DNA of 60,000 bases from Cryptomeria japonica (taxonomy: Eukaryota > Streptophyta > Pinopsida > Cupressales > Cupressaceae). The first letter of the stretch is position 1; each line of letters starts with the position of its first letter. Below are positions 13,331 to 26,225 of the stretch, piece after piece. The translations under genes and the position numbers were made by a program. The notes under the pieces were generated by a model. The model worked only from the letters and a program-made list of their open reading frames with translations. It made no database searches and had not been told where the DNA came from. The stretch covers positions 670,992,852 to 671,052,851 of the forward strand of contig NC_081412.1 of NCBI RefSeq assembly GCF_030272615.1, in the 5' to 3' direction.

Positions 13331-13683
13331 TAGTTTGAGTTCACTTAGAGGCGCTTCTAGCTAGCTATTATAGCTTGTAGTTGAGATTAATTTAGCTCCT
13401 ACTTTGGAATTATTTACTTCTTCTATTTTTAGGATTTGGGCATCTATTTATTTCTAGAAATCAAGACATTCACTCATTGTAAGTGTACATCCAATATTAT
13501 ACCTACAATGTCGAATCTTCAATTCTTTTGTGCAATAATACAAATTTTTTTGGCTATTATAGAGCATATAATATTTTCTTGATCTCTTTTGTGTCATAAG
13601 TGTTTTTCTTGTAGATGATTCTTGGCTCCTATGGTTGATTATCAATTTCTACATGGTATCAAAGTACAATCTTAGCTCCTACA
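13331..13683 (+). repeat. 5' LTR of the non-autonomous element
   Basis: Shares with 16,100-16,374 the strings gcttctag, cattgtaagtgtac, ggctcctatggttgat and the terminal ttagctcctaca. The string tggtatcaaagtac at 13,654 lies inside the shared region, so the LTR appears to contain a primer-site copy. Confidence 0.6.
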
Positions 13684-13816
13684 TAGTATCAGATTTTTTT
13701 TGTCAAGATTTTGTTTGCATCCTTGAGGGATCCAACTTGAAGTAAGTTTTTTGTGCACTTTAGGATCAAACAGATCTTACCTTTGCACCCATAGAGTAAA
13801 AAAATCTCATGTTATA

Positions 13817-14145
13817 TTGGCCCAGTTAGTTATTGTGTCAAAAGACCGATCTATCAATGCTCGATACAAACTATAGAGATATGGATCACATGGGAGGCAG
13901 TTAGTCCCTTGTCATGAATCCTGAGGGGAGCACCGAGCATTTTTCCAACAATCTCCCCTTCAGTGTTAACTGAGGTGATTCAAACTTGTGACCCAACACT
14001 TCGATACAATTTGTTGGCCTAGTTTGCCATTACGTCAAGAGACTGATCTATCAATGATCGATACAAACTATAGAGAGATAGATCATACAAGAGGTAGTTA
14101 TTCCCTTGTCACAAATCTTGAGGGGAGTGCTAACCATTTTGCCAA
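13817..14145 (+). repeat. Two-copy tandem duplication of about 190 bases
   Basis: The segment with ccgatctatcaatgctcgat and cttgaggggagcac-like text at 13,817-13,950 recurs at 14,008-14,145 (ctgatctatcaatgatcgat). It lies in the untranslated interior of the LTR element. Confidence 0.7.
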
Positions 14146-16099
14146 CAAGATCAACTGTTGTTTCATCAAAGTCTGAGAAGTTAAAAAATTGGGTTCATTT
14201 GGTTGTAGGCACAAAAATTGACGTAAAATATGGGGATAGCTGAAAACTATGGGACCTTTGGAATAAAATGGAGGTCACCATCATTCTCAAGAGGCCCATA
14301 AACCTTAACATCACCTATCAAATTGTCAAACTCAGAGATTGACAAATTTTTTGGTGATTTTTTATTGGTACACTTTATGAGGAATGTGAATCTGTACGAC
14401 TATAGCACCTATGTTAGCACTAGCATTGGCAAAAAATTTCATGCAGGTCTACAAAAAATATTTTCCAACATAAAATTTAGTTTCAAAACTTTATCATTAA
14501 AATTTATGTGAAAAGTTGGAGGGTTTAAATTTTTATTTGCTAAAAACTTGAACTATAAGAGAAGGTACATAATTTTTTCTACAACTGAAGTAAATTTATG
14601 CAATAATGTTGACATCATCAATTAGTCTCCTATTTTTTCTAAACCCACTAAATTTGGCATCCTTCTAATTTTAGTGAACCTCCTCTATTTTTAGCCCTCC
14701 GAGCTTTAGAAAGAAATGTGTGGTTTTTTGTCCATAACTTCATCATATAGAGTTGAAATTGGGAAAAATAGATTTCATTGGAAAGATAGTTCTGGCACTT
14801 ATCTTATTTTGTAGGTGGTTAATCAAATTCTGCACCAATTTTCTGTATTAGGCCTCCAAATTTAGCCTTCAATTTCGTGCTCGTGGGGCAATAAATTGCA
14901 CATCCAAACTCCATTTTTCAAGTTCCACACATCATCAAAAAGATCTTAGAGTCCCCTATTTACATCTCAGGTTCTTTTTTGTATAATTTTTATCAAGTAC
15001 TCAGAGATCTCAATTTTGTCTTTGTTGGGGTACATGCACATTGGGTCACCATTTGTATTGAGGGTTTATATTTTTATATCTTTTTTGGAGATTATCTCAA
15101 GGAGTGAATCATGTATAAGGGTTGTAGGAGTAAATATTATGGGAAAAATAAACGTGGACTTGAAATGTTTCCTATATTATCGCATAATATTTTCAACTCT
15201 TGCTTGAGTGTGCATTAAAATCTCAAGTTGGTTCTTCTCCAAAAATAGAGATAGTTGTTGTACCTTAATTTATTGAGACCCTTATTCTTATTAAAAAGGA
15301 TAATTCATCTATTTTTCTTCCTGACAGGGATTCCTATTTGATAGGCATTGCTTCATTGTTTGTGGAGTCTCATATTTTAGATTTGCAAGATACATTTGAG
15401 GGTTTATCTCTCTTGTTTGATGTTATTTAAAGAACAATTGTTGTCACATCATGTTTATCTTTGGAGCTTATTCAAAATCATTTTTCCATTGGTTCCTTGT
15501 TTGTCATCTTCTATTGTGTTTGTGCATTTACCTAATTGGTTTGTGGCATCTTTATCATCTAAGGATATGGTGACACATGAGTAGTTTGCAAAGGTATCAT
15601 CATAAATTTAGATTTGGATTTCTACGTCTTCCATTTTATAGGAGTGACTTCTCATATCTTTGGTGGATTGGTTTGTTCTAAAGAAAAGATATGTTGTTTG
15701 CAAGTAGTGTATCATGTTTTGTCTCTAGGCATTCATCATTGGCATAGGAGCTACTTCTAAATTGGGGGGATTCTTATCCTCATTCTCTTTCTTATGGGTG
15801 AATATTTATTATACTTTTTTGACCAATTATATAATTGGGGTCCCACTCGGAGTCCTTCATCTTAGTCACATGTAGTACCTTTTTCACTGCATCTTTTATT
15901 TTTGGAGAGGGGTTTTTTCCCATGTGATGTTTTTCATTTTCTCTATTTAGAGAGACCTCATTAGTGTGAGTTGCATTGCTTTGCATTGATTCATACATGA
16001 GTACCTAATTAGGCTTTTTTGTCAAGACTCATTCACACATGCATTAAATGCATTTAGCATTAGATCTTTAGCTTATCTATAGGTTAATCTTAAGGGGGG

Positions 16100-16374
16100 T
16101 AGTTTGAGTTTAGTTAGAGGCACTTCTAATTAGCTTTTATATCTTGTAGTTGAATTTAATTTACCTCCTACTTTGTATTGCTAATTTATTCATTCATTCA
16201 TTGTAAGTGTACCTCCAATATTGTGACTTCAATATTGAATTTTTAATTCTTATACCATACAAACTTTGCTTGATATTTTTTGTGTGATAGATATTTTTCT
16301 TGCAGATGATTTTTGGCTCCTATGGTTGATCATCAACCTCTACATGGTATTAGAGCACAATCTTAGCTCCTACA
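16100..16374 (+). repeat. 3' LTR of the non-autonomous element
   Basis: Shorter copy of the 13,331 LTR, preceded by the polypurine tract and ending ttagctcctaca. Sequence after 16,374 differs from that following the first LTR. Confidence 0.6.
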
Positions 16375-19300
16375 CTTATAGTCAAACAATGACTATGAAA
16401 GCTATAAATAAAAGCTACATATTTAGGTCCAAGTTTTTAGAGAACACTAAATTAAACTTGAATATATTTTTTATTAATGCCACATGATTTGCATTATTCT
16501 CTAAGGGACCATTCAACTTTGTTACACAATCCTAGATATTTAGTAAAGGATTATGATCAAGCCTCATTAAATTATTATCAATATGATAACCCCTAACATC
16601 AATTTATACATCATTCAATTTGGATGATAATATGAAGAGAAATTCAACTCCTAAGATAATCAGCAACTTTTGTATGTTTAATAATTCATATCAACTTTTT
16701 TTTATCATGGGTGGGCCTAGTTACCTTTTTCTCTATTATGTAAAGTGTTGCACGTATTTTCATTCCCTATAGACTAATTGTATGGTGTTAGCAAAGAAAA
16801 ATTCAAGGGACCTCTTTTGAAAGAAAAGAGAGTACAAGTAGGAAGAGATGAATAGTCACAAGAAGAATAAGAGACCCCTCAATTCACTAAATCAAAGAAC
16901 CCCCCAACAAAAATGATTTGGCACTTTATAAATTTAGTGCTCTTACAATTTCCACTAGCAAGAAACACTAACTAAACTTGATTTTTCAAATCTTTGACAA
17001 ATTCTAGAGGAATGAGAATATGTTGAAAGTACAATTTTGGTATAATACCAAGTGAAATAAATAGCACCATAATGAAGTATTAAAAAAGTCACACACTTTA
17101 AAAGAATCACTTCAATTGGAGATCATATGGAAATGTTATACAACTTTGAATTATTCAAAAAGAAGAACCATGTAGTGTCACTTGAAATAATCTATGAATT
17201 TTATAAAATTTATGTGCCAAATTTTGAAACCATTTGTACCAACACCTAGAGAATGAAAAATTAGCTAAGATAAAAATAAAGAAAAAAAAGCAAAGCTCCA
17301 AAGTCCAAGATAGGTAAGGTCAAATTTGGTCTTTAAAAACCAACCTATTCTTCTTTCACCAAATTTAGCAAAACTATTACCAAATTTTGAAAATTTGCCA
17401 AAACGGGTGCCAGCTTGATAATTTAGAATGTCACCAAAAGTAGAGAACCATCAGATAAATGTGGATGTCCATGAAATATGGTGAATCCACCAAAGAGGCC
17501 ATTAAATGTGGTGGGGATGCCAAAAGAGGCAGAGAGGTTTAGGTAATATCAAGATAATTTACAATAATATTTTATAATATTAAAAAATATTTAATTTTAT
17601 GGGGAGTGAAACCTCCATTCCATCCCACATAATGGAAAGGCCCTTCAAAAAATTAAAGCCCAATTTAAAGTGAAATTGAGCTCGATGAGAACCCAAATAC
17701 CCTTAGTAGTATGATATGGTACTAGGGCCTATGGTTGTGCATGTGACAAGTACCTTATAATTTTTTTAATTTGATTATTGATTAAAAAATATTACAACAT
17801 CTAGAAATTTCTAAATGTTTTAAGAAATAACTTTTGAAAAAAAAAACTCTCTATGATTTCATAAAATGATATTGCACATTTTTTATTTTTAAATATGCAC
17901 ATACATGTGTGTTCAAGAATCATATGACTCCTTTAGCAAAACACAATTACATTTTCTATTAACTTATCCAAAACCAACAACTTGACTATTAATTTTAAGG
18001 TTTTTTAGTTTTGAAGCATGATTGAAGGTCAAATATGATATGGAATGCTCTAAAATGGTAGTTCTTTGCTAGATCTTGCCACAAATCTCCCACTTCAAAC
18101 TCTTGCAAATCTGACCTCTAATGTTTGATTCAGATGGAAGAATTCCTCAACTTATCTAGATTCAATAATGAGCTTATAATTTCATCGAGAATCTTTATGA
18201 GACCTATAACTAGCATTTCAAACTATGAAACTGCCTAAAAATTGGCATTTCCTCTATACTTTTTTATCGTCTAGATCAATCAAGGATCCCAGAGAAGAGA
18301 ATACTCACATTCTTTGGAACTTAACATCTTTACACTCCTAGAATTACTAAATATTACCACACTAGAACTCACAATAGCTTTGATATCATTTAGGATTTGG
18401 GTAAAAAGAAACCCAAGAATGCAAATGAATGGAGGAAAGTAAAGATAGAATTTAGAAATGAGAAAGAAAAAAAATATTTTACTCAAGAGAATGCATATCT
18501 TACAATAAGAATGAAATGTTCATGTAAGAGGAAGATGTGGGTATGTATAAGATATTCCACCCAAGAGACTAAAAACATAACCAATATGGGATAATGAAAA
18601 AGTTCCTAAGTAAACCTAATCTAGTGTGGAAAGGACCTAAATGGATAGCTAGCTAGAAATGAACTAGTTAGAGAAAGTACCATGTTCACACTAACACCGC
18701 ATAACAGAAAATAACCATACAATCCACTTAGCCATGGTGAAAAGCTTAAAAGTGTTACCTAATAACTACTTTTCATAATTGCACTCCTCACAGTGGTCAT
18801 GGTTGAACTTATTTGCATTTGTTTGTGGTGTAAAAGTTAATTAAGAGAATCTCTTAATTAAATTATGCAAACGAGTTTCAAACTATCTAGAAAGTCATTC
18901 TAGACCTAAGCTTGCTCATTTTTATTGGTGTATCCTTGGCAATGCTTAGCATTTGGGACACAATTGCCTCATGGGATTGCAAATCCCGAATAAGCCATTT
19001 TTATGGACCACAAGTGACCATTAAACACATTTTAAAAAAAAAATTCACGATCTCAATATCCTTTCATTTAGATTGGTAATATCTTCAAACCCTTTGAACC
19101 TAAGCATTTTCTTGGCACATGTGTTATTAGGAGTTTGGCCCTAATTTTTTGTATATTTAACTTAAAATTGGCATGTTTTTCAGATGAAAATATTGTTCTT
19201 GCTTTCAAAAATTAGTCATTTAAATCTTATTTTAAGTGTTAATATTAATCACCACTTCTTTTTGTATATCAAGTCAATTGTCATTTTTTATGTTCTTTAA

Positions 19301-20835
19301 TAAATTCAAGTTTGGATCAGAAAGGCTGTACATAATTAATATTTCTTATCAGTGTTATGACGCTTCTTCCAATATTGCAAGAGTTGCTCCAAGATTAGCT
19401 CTTAGAGCTCATTCTCAATTTTCATCGAGTGCCCTAATTAAGAAGAGGCCATAATGGTAGTTCATGTCGACATCCAAGGAACAACCCTAGAAAATTTCTT
19501 TATCGTTAAGTTGATGACATTGATTGGTATGCACCTCCTCAAGTAAGTTGCCAAACGTCCCCAAATTCAGATTGTCAAACATACCCAGATTCAGATTGTC
19601 AACAAAATTAAACGCATCGTCTCTCTGTTATATATTCAGACAACTATGGTAAAGGAAATGAGATTTCTTTAGTTTTCTGTATTGTTTGAGCTCTAAAAAA
19701 ATTAGAAATAAACTATCAAAGGACAAAGATCAGCTAATATGTCAGACCATCAATAAGGAAACATAGAGTATCTGATTATAACAGACACAAAAGTTAACAC
19801 AGCCGAAATTGTGAACTGTTTTTCTTTTAGACTATCTATGGAAATATGTTACTTTTTATATTAGTTACTACGATTTATACTAGCAGTTGCACGGTTTTCC
19901 TGTGCAACGATGATCTGATAGGTTTAGAAGGGCATGCAAATTTTCCAAACGCAATGCACGATCAGTAATATCTTATTTGGGTTAGCCGTCTGTGCTGTCT
20001 GTAATGATACTAGGTTCAAATCCATCATATGGAAGTTCTTTTCAAAGTTAGCATCAATGACATTTAATTAGTTTACTACACTTATAAAATTGCAGAAATT
20101 AAATAAAAAATTAAAATTAAATTAGATCATGTAGATCGCGGGTAATCAGTATTCAGATCATTTAAGGTTTGGCTACAAGAATGAATCTGATTTATAAGTG
20201 ATCACCTATTCAATAACATATTAAGAAGGTTTAAAAGTAGAAGCAGGATGTACTACATCACGTATTCCAGTTATCTGGGATTTAAAAAAAAGTTTCAATG
20301 AGAATGACCAAGACATCGTAACAGATATTCGTCTACAAACGACAATTATGACTATGCATTCATAGATACACAAACATAATTCCTTAATGGAATTTCTAAA
20401 ATGAGTTTATAAATGTTTATGAAATGCTCCGAAATTTTATATATATTTATAAACAAAAATCTTATGTAAAATGAGTTTCTCGTAGAAAACTGTGATGAAA
20501 AAAGCTCAAACACAGTTTTCTATTAGAAGCCCATTCTACATCTAGAATGGACAGAAGAAACATCAAGCCCTTACCAAAAAAATTCAATTTCTTAATGAAA
20601 TAACAAGATATTCTGCTTTGTAAAATTTCAAGACAACAGGGTGATTGCAATTGGTATTGAGGCAAATACATAGTATAAACTTGTTGATCTCAAGCCATCA
20701 AATGTTCATGCACTATCAGCAATAGGGAATTCAATGTACTTTGGTACAAGACATGGCGAATTTTAACATGGTAATGAAGCAGCAGATTAATGACAGCGAT
20801 AGAAGTAAATTGCAAACCTCAGCTAGAAGACAAAC
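16375..20835. other. Intergenic, no gene supported
   Basis: AT-rich DNA without recognisable coding. A plus-strand ORF at 19,236-19,454 ends in an Arg/Ser/Ala-rich stretch (SSNIARVAPRLALRAHSQFS) that looks like a mitochondrial targeting peptide. It could be a first exon related to the dehydrogenase fragment 1.5 kb downstream, but this is speculation. Confidence 0.4.
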
Positions 20836-21015
20836 GGTAAGACCTTTGGAAGAGAACTTGGGTTCTGTGTGCACAGTTTCTGTGGCCGTAGCTTACATGA
20901 TTTGATCCTTGTTCTTGACCATCTTAAGGTGGGACCGAAAGCCGCTAATCTATAATGACAGTTTTATCAGCCCCGATTATTCTGGACTTTTGCCTTTTAC
21001 GAGACAACTGGGTCT
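20836..21015 (+). repeat. Direct repeat copy A (intron and exon edge of a gene fragment)
   Basis: The run from aagacctttggaagagaac to ctgggtctatt is nearly repeated at 21,567-21,757. Copy A continues into coding sequence; copy B does not. Confidence 0.8.
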
Positions 21016-21170
21016 ATTGCAAATGGAGAAAGGATCCATGCCACTTTGTTTCCAGGAGACGCTATTGGGCCTGAGATCTCTGAATCCATTAAACAGGTTT
21101 TCAAAGGAGCTGATGTACCAATAGATTGGAATGAATAATATGTAGGGACTGAAATAGAGCCCAACACAAA
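21003..21170 (+). pseudogene. NAD-isocitrate dehydrogenase exon fragment
   Basis: Reading from 21,003 gives about 55 codons including ERIHATLFPGDAIGPEISES and VFKGADVPIDWNE, then a stop, then YVGTEIEP. This matches the N-terminal part of plant mitochondrial NAD-dependent isocitrate dehydrogenase, which oxidises isocitrate to 2-oxoglutarate in the citrate cycle. The family has PGDGIGPEI; here one Gly is Ala. A TAA replaces the expected aromatic codon after WNE. Similarity stops near 21,166, where unrelated sequence begins. It is a dead exon fragment, probably captured or left by a duplication. Confidence 0.8.
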
Positions 21171-21345
21171 GGAAAAAATACAGGCCACCCACAAACATGG
21201 CAACATATCTACGGTGCCACTCAGGCTCCTGTATCACAGCCCTCTTACCCGCTCGGAAGAAGTACCCAACCAAGGAGGCTGACAAATGTCCAACAGCCAA
21301 ATGGTCTTTCTGAGCTAAAAAGCCCGTAACTGGATATAAGAGTTT
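21166..21345 (-). pseudogene. Unrecognised hydrophobic gene fragment
   Basis: The minus strand has an open stretch, with HLSASLVGYFFRAGKRAVIQ followed by EPEWHRRYVAMFVGGLYFFL, that looks like a loop between membrane segments. Coding character seems to end where the antisense of the dehydrogenase fragment begins. I do not recognise the family. A chance ORF is possible. The abrupt junction with the dehydrogenase piece suggests two captured fragments side by side. Confidence 0.3.
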
Positions 21346-21566
21346 TTTTTAGATATGGAGTGATAAAAAGTTTAAGGTAGGGATATAATATTTTTGTTTA
21401 ATGTATGATATCAAATATCAATTAATATTAAATTAATATAGATATTTTAAATACATTTAATAAAAAATATTAATTTGATATATTTTATGTGGTAAAAACA
21501 ATTTAAATAAATAAATTAAAATAAAATAATTTTGAGACAAATCTAAAGTAACATAATCTATAAGGG

Positions 21567-21757
21567 AAACAGTAAGACCTTGGGAAGAGAACATGGGTTT
21601 GTGTGCATAGTTTTTGTGGCCGTAGCTTATCGGGTTTGATCCTCGTTCACGACCATCTTAAGGTGGCCGTGGGACCGAAAGCCGCTAATCTATAATGACA
21701 GTTTTATCAGCCCCGATTATTCTGGACTTTTGCCTTTTATGAAACACCTGGGTCTAT
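21567..21757 (+). repeat. Direct repeat copy B
   Basis: Nearly identical to 20,836-21,015, with gccgctaatctataatgaca and ttttatcagccccgattatt in both. It breaks off right after ctgggtctatt, so the dehydrogenase coding part is missing. Confidence 0.8.
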
Positions 21758-22313
21758 TAAAATAAATAAATTAAATAAATGATTTTGAGACAAATCTAAA
21801 GTAAGATAATTTATTCATTGATATAATGTATAATTGTTTTTATTAGTTCTTGTCAAGATGGAATTCTATTGCATCTGTTCAATTCAATTTTTATAATAAT
21901 TTGTCTAATCAATACATAGAATTAAAAATTTTCAACAAAGTTATATAATTCTTGTTTAATTTTTATTTCAAATAATTATAAAATTATCATTTTTCCTTTT
22001 TCCTATTGATTACAGTAAACAAAAAATGTTATGCATTTAATTCAATGTCAATAGATTAAATTCAAGGTCTTTTAAACTTTAAACTTTCGAAAACGTTCAA
22101 TCAAATATTGGCATCAAGAGCAATGTTCCCAAAAAAAAGGTACGCCCAATGGTGTCGCGTTTACAATTCTCTTGTGGCAATTATTTTCCAATATTTAAGA
22201 ACTGTTTCAAGCAATCGAGTATTCCACACCATGAAAATTGCCTTTATATTTCAAATATAATATCATTACAAAGAGATTCAAGTATTTTAAATGGGTATTC
22301 TATGGACATCATA
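21758..22313. other. AT-rich intergenic, nothing seen
   Basis: No ORF or repeat structure I can support. Confidence 0.4.
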
Positions 22314-23030
22314 TGTTAGTAGAATTTTAAGTTGATTTATTTTCATTGTTAAGCGTGGAAGTAGTCACTTTTAGTTTTAGGATAATTGATTATTAGATAA
22401 TTGTCTTTATTTTAAGTTCAAGTATTTTTTTTGAATAAAATATATTTTATATCAATTTAGAGATAAATTAAAGTACTATATATATATATATATATATATT
22501 CTTAGTTGATGATGATAAATACAAATATCAATGCATTGAAAGAAATAAAGATGAGTTAGGAGATGAATATATTATAGATGATCCTCGGTTCTTGTGGTTG
22601 ATCATTTAACTCCTACATGGTATCAGAGCATCAAATCTATCAAGTTCCTTATTGATTGCTTCAGAGATCCAACCTGGAGTGAATTATCTATGTACTTTGG
22701 GATCAAACGGAGGTTTTCATCACATCAAAAGCATCTAAAACCCCTAATATTGACTGTCATTTAATCAAAATTTGAGTAGTTGAAAAATTAGATCAAATTG
22801 GCTAAGGGCACAAAATTTTTTGGGAACCCTTCAAGTTTTCCAAGCCTTAATTGACATGCGGTTGGTTTTATGGCCATAATTTCATCATACTAAGTCAATA
22901 TCAATCAAATAGGATATCATCCAAAAGATGGTTCTTACATCGATATGTTTCTAAAAGTTGTTTGATTAGATTCTATACCTGTTTTCCATAATAGGCCCAT
23001 TTCAATATTTTGAGGTTGAGAAAATTATAT
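22314..23030 (+). mobile_element. Truncated LTR element: LTR, primer site, partial interior
   Basis: A putative LTR starts tgttagtag (22,314) and ends aactcctaca (22,617). It is followed directly by tggtatcagagc, an exact initiator tRNA-Met primer site. A (TA)n run lies inside at about 22,477-22,500. The interior to about 23,030 resembles the interior of the 13,331 element (cataatttcatcatac and nggcccattt-like strings in the same order). No second LTR was found. Confidence 0.6.
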
Positions 23031-24820
23031 TTGGTTCAACACACACAATAGTACCTAGAAAGGCTATTATTTGTGCGAAAGTGTTTGTATATAGAAAGGG
23101 TATACCATGAAAATCCACAAGATAGGGATATACAAATTTCCCTCATTCGAGATGATGAAATCTCTAGTCCAAGTGGAGAGAAAAGGTAAATAATAATGGT
23201 AAAACAATGGACAATGATTAATAATGGCTTCAACATGGTTCGATTCAACAAAATAAACATGAAAAAATATCTCATAAGGTTTTATATGACATCAAGGATA
23301 ATCCTATGTGAGAACTAGGGATTGGATGATCTAGTCTTTGAGCATGTTTTCAAAGGGGAAACATCCCACAAAATATCCTATTAAAGTGTTTTTTTCTAAC
23401 CAATGACATACAATATCAATTTCAAGAATGGGGGAGAACATATTAAGGGGTGTTTCAATAGAAATACCTCATGGAACAACTTGAGGAAAACCTTCTTGGG
23501 CCTCTTTTAGCGAAGGTGCCATTGTTAACCGCCATTAAACCTTCAACTCTAGTAACAAATATAGAATGGAAAAATGTCAAGGTCATTTAAATGGTTAGAA
23601 AATGCTTGTAAGTGTGGTAGCCTAAAAGGCAATACAATAAATGCAAAATCAACAAAACAAACTACTCATTCATAAGATGTAGTATGACATGAAGAATGCA
23701 AAAACCAAAACCATGAAAAAACTTAAATTCTCTATTACTCTTGATGTAATTTGTTTTTAACCGAATAATATATATATATCTAATATTTATATTAAGTTTT
23801 ATTTAAGAAAAATTATTATTTATTATTTATCTAATATTTGATTTTAAAAAAATTATATACACTAATAATTTTCTTTGTAGACATTACTATATATGTTTTA
23901 ATTTTAATTGTATTTACATAAAAAATAAACATTAACTAAAAATATGGTTGAGCAATCATGAAAATAGATTAGGATTGGAGGATGGCTTTGTGATCTTATG
24001 TTTTGTTCCAGAAAAAGAATGGTTAGGTGAAAATCCTTCAACTTCAAACCACCTTGAATTTGGACGGGTTGTTTGTTTGGATTAACTGCTTTTAACTTTT
24101 TTGTAATTTCTTGGTTGTTTCTTTTAATTGCATTTTGCCCCTTTCGAAATCTATTCTTTAATACTAGAAATATTTTTGTTTCACAATCACAAGATAGTTG
24201 CTTCTCTACTCTTGTCTAATTAAGACATGATAAATGAGACATTTGTCTATCAAACAACCAGACTTTATTTAATAATTAAATAAAAATAATAAACAATATA
24301 AATATTATTTTCAAATTAATTAATAAATACGATCAAATACAGCATTCTGATTGCTGATAGATATGACCACAACACTTTGACATTTTGCATGGCGGAATTT
24401 TCCATAAGGCTTTGTTTTGAAATTCTTAGATTTTATAGAAACACTAAATTAGAGCAATTATCATATCATCTTGCCATGTCTTGTAATTACACAGCGCAAA
24501 CATATATGCGGAAGTCTTTGGTTGCTTGTATTGACTATCCTTCTATCCATGCCTGCTCCTGATCTGGCTCCAGTTTTATTGTGTGAAGAAATATTAGCAA
24601 ATTAACTCCCAATGGATCGGATGAAACCACTCATTTGAAGAAATTGAGCGGCGGAGAGTATTCTCAAGCTCGGCGTTCGACCGGAGAGTTTAGAAATTTA
24701 CGCTCAATCCAGTCCTCCTAGCCCGATAAAGCGATTCGCAGGTGAGAGTTTAGAAATGTCTTCATGATGATGCACGCTGCCCTCTGTCAGTACACATGTG
24801 AACTCAATACGGTGGTGGTT
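23031..24820. other. Intergenic, no feature seen
   Basis: AT-rich DNA with chance ORFs of 60-80 codons. Base composition rises toward GC from about 24,600, where the NLR pseudogene region begins. Confidence 0.4.
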
Positions 24821-24825
24821 GTGAT

Positions 24826-25650
24826 TACGATTTCCAACAGTAGTTGTCAACAATATCGCAGTAGAAAGCATAGACGAAGTGACGCATTATCTCAAGGCGG
24901 ACTTGGGAGGGAGAAAGCAGCTGCATCCTTTTGAGTACTCGGAGTATAGATGTTCTAGTAAAGCATTTCAATATAAATAAGCAGTCATGCATGCGCGTCC
25001 CAAGGCTTGAAGAGAACGAGGCGATTCGTATATTGTTGCAAAGGACACGTGTACAAGAGTCAACGCTGGGGGCAGAGGATAAAGCTTTTGCTGCCAAGTG
25101 TGCAGACAGATGTTCGTTCAAAGAGGTCGGTCGGAGAGGTCGAACATTTCATCCGTTAGCCCTAAAAGTTTTTGGTAGCCACCTCTTCCGCAAATACGGT
25201 CCGCATTTGTCGAAGTGGATTGCTGAGATAGACGGCTGGGTAGACAGATGCGGTCATGGTTTAGATTACTTGTTGGCTGTGCTCGGCGAACTTTTAACAA
25301 CATACCTCCTGAATATCACACCGTATTCATGATTCTCACCCTATATATCCCACCTAATATGTCTTCCCAGAAAGTTAATGAGCGGCTGACAATGGTTCTC
25401 AACAAAGAGATCTCGTTTATTGAGAAAGCAGTGAGTTGATTATTTGCTTTTAGACCTTTTTTAGTTTGTGATTTGCGTGTTTTTCATTGAAAAACCGCTG
25501 AATGCTTCGTCCATATGTGGTTTCAGGTTGAGGAACTATCTACGAAGGCTTTTATTGAAGAATCTGGACCTCAAATTCACATACACGATCTATACATTCA
25601 ATTCGCACATAGCAAAGTGATGGAAGCAGACTTCTGTGACTACCAGTTAG
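24826..25650 (+). pseudogene. NLR (NB-ARC) disease-resistance gene fragment
   Basis: Frames together give the middle of an NB-ARC domain: a kinase-2-like NNIAVESIDEVTHYLKAD in one frame, then after a frameshift the RNBS-B-like CILLSTRSIDVLVKHF. After that come RVPRLEENEAIRILL, a GLPLAL-equivalent TFHPLALKVFGSHLF, the ARC2 segment with MILTLYIPP, and beyond an intron (about 25,435-25,526) QIHIHDLYIQFAHSKV, an MHD-type motif. Such proteins are intracellular immune receptors. The P-loop, N-terminal domain and leucine-rich repeats are absent, and the frame is broken. The 3' end abuts an LTR. The region is more GC-rich than its surroundings. Confidence 0.82.
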
Positions 25651-25957
25651 TGAGAAAAAAACAGAGGAAAACAGAGCACTACATAACACACTGAACAGAA
25701 CACTTCCAAAAACTGAGCGCATGAAAATGTTACGCCCAGGATATCTATTTATAGGCAAATGAATTACACTGTAACTGTGCAAGAAAAACATGTTAGAGAG
25801 TCCATTTATTATGGTCGGTGATGAGATGACCGATGGTCAGCAGTATACGGCTACATGTGAAACATATCAAAATCTGGAACATTCTTTGGTCTGTGCAATA
25901 CGGCTTTTGGTCTGTGCCGACCAAGCTGTAATTAATTTACTCTAACATCCCCTTAGT
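25640..25957 (-). mobile_element. LTR-like sequence with polypurine tract, minus orientation
   Basis: Read on the minus strand, tactaagggga (25,947-25,957) precedes tgttagagtaaatt, the same start as the LTRs at 47,380. A TATA-type box (tataaatag, plus-strand 25,746-25,754) lies about 200 bases in. The 3' limit, near the NLR exon, is not certain, and no partner LTR is seen. Confidence 0.45.
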
Positions 25958-25959
25958 AA

Positions 25960-26225
25960 AATTAATTAGGCACGCAGCGGACAAAATGGCCCGCTACCAT
26001 GTCTTCTCCATCGGATGCCCCCATGCCATGCCGGCTGTAGCTTTTCTGGCTCCAAAACGGCATGCCATGCCATGATGCGGCTCCCCAAAATCCCATGCCC
26101 TTTCATGTCATACAGCTCCATACAATACGTTCTGGGATGGTGGGACTCACCATCGAGCTTCTGACGTGGAGGCATGTTGTCGTTGCCGTTTGCGATTGAT
26201 GGAAAGCATTTGCATGCGGCATGCG
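25960..26225 (+). repeat. MULE-like terminal sequence
   Basis: The outer part (caaaatggcccgctaccatg, then catcggatgcccccatgcc) matches the outer part of the right terminal repeat at 56,240-56,295. The inner part (ttctggctccaaaacggcat) is matched in inverse orientation at 33,240-33,262. The sequence is rich in ccatg/catgcc units. Confidence 0.6.

Larger units (their letters stand above)
13331..16374 (+). mobile_element. Non-autonomous LTR retrotransposon
   Basis: Two direct repeats (13,331-13,683 and 16,100-16,374) share tagtttgag starts and ttagctcctaca ends. They enclose about 2.4 kb without recognisable gag or pol. A priming-type string tggtatcaaag lies near the end of the first LTR, and a polypurine tract taagggggg (16,091-16,099) precedes the second. 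The untranslated end (gagtacctaattaggc near 16,000) resembles the 3' region of the copia-type element at 50,690, so it probably belongs to the same broad family. No clear target duplication was found, so the outer limits are approximate. Confidence 0.65.
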
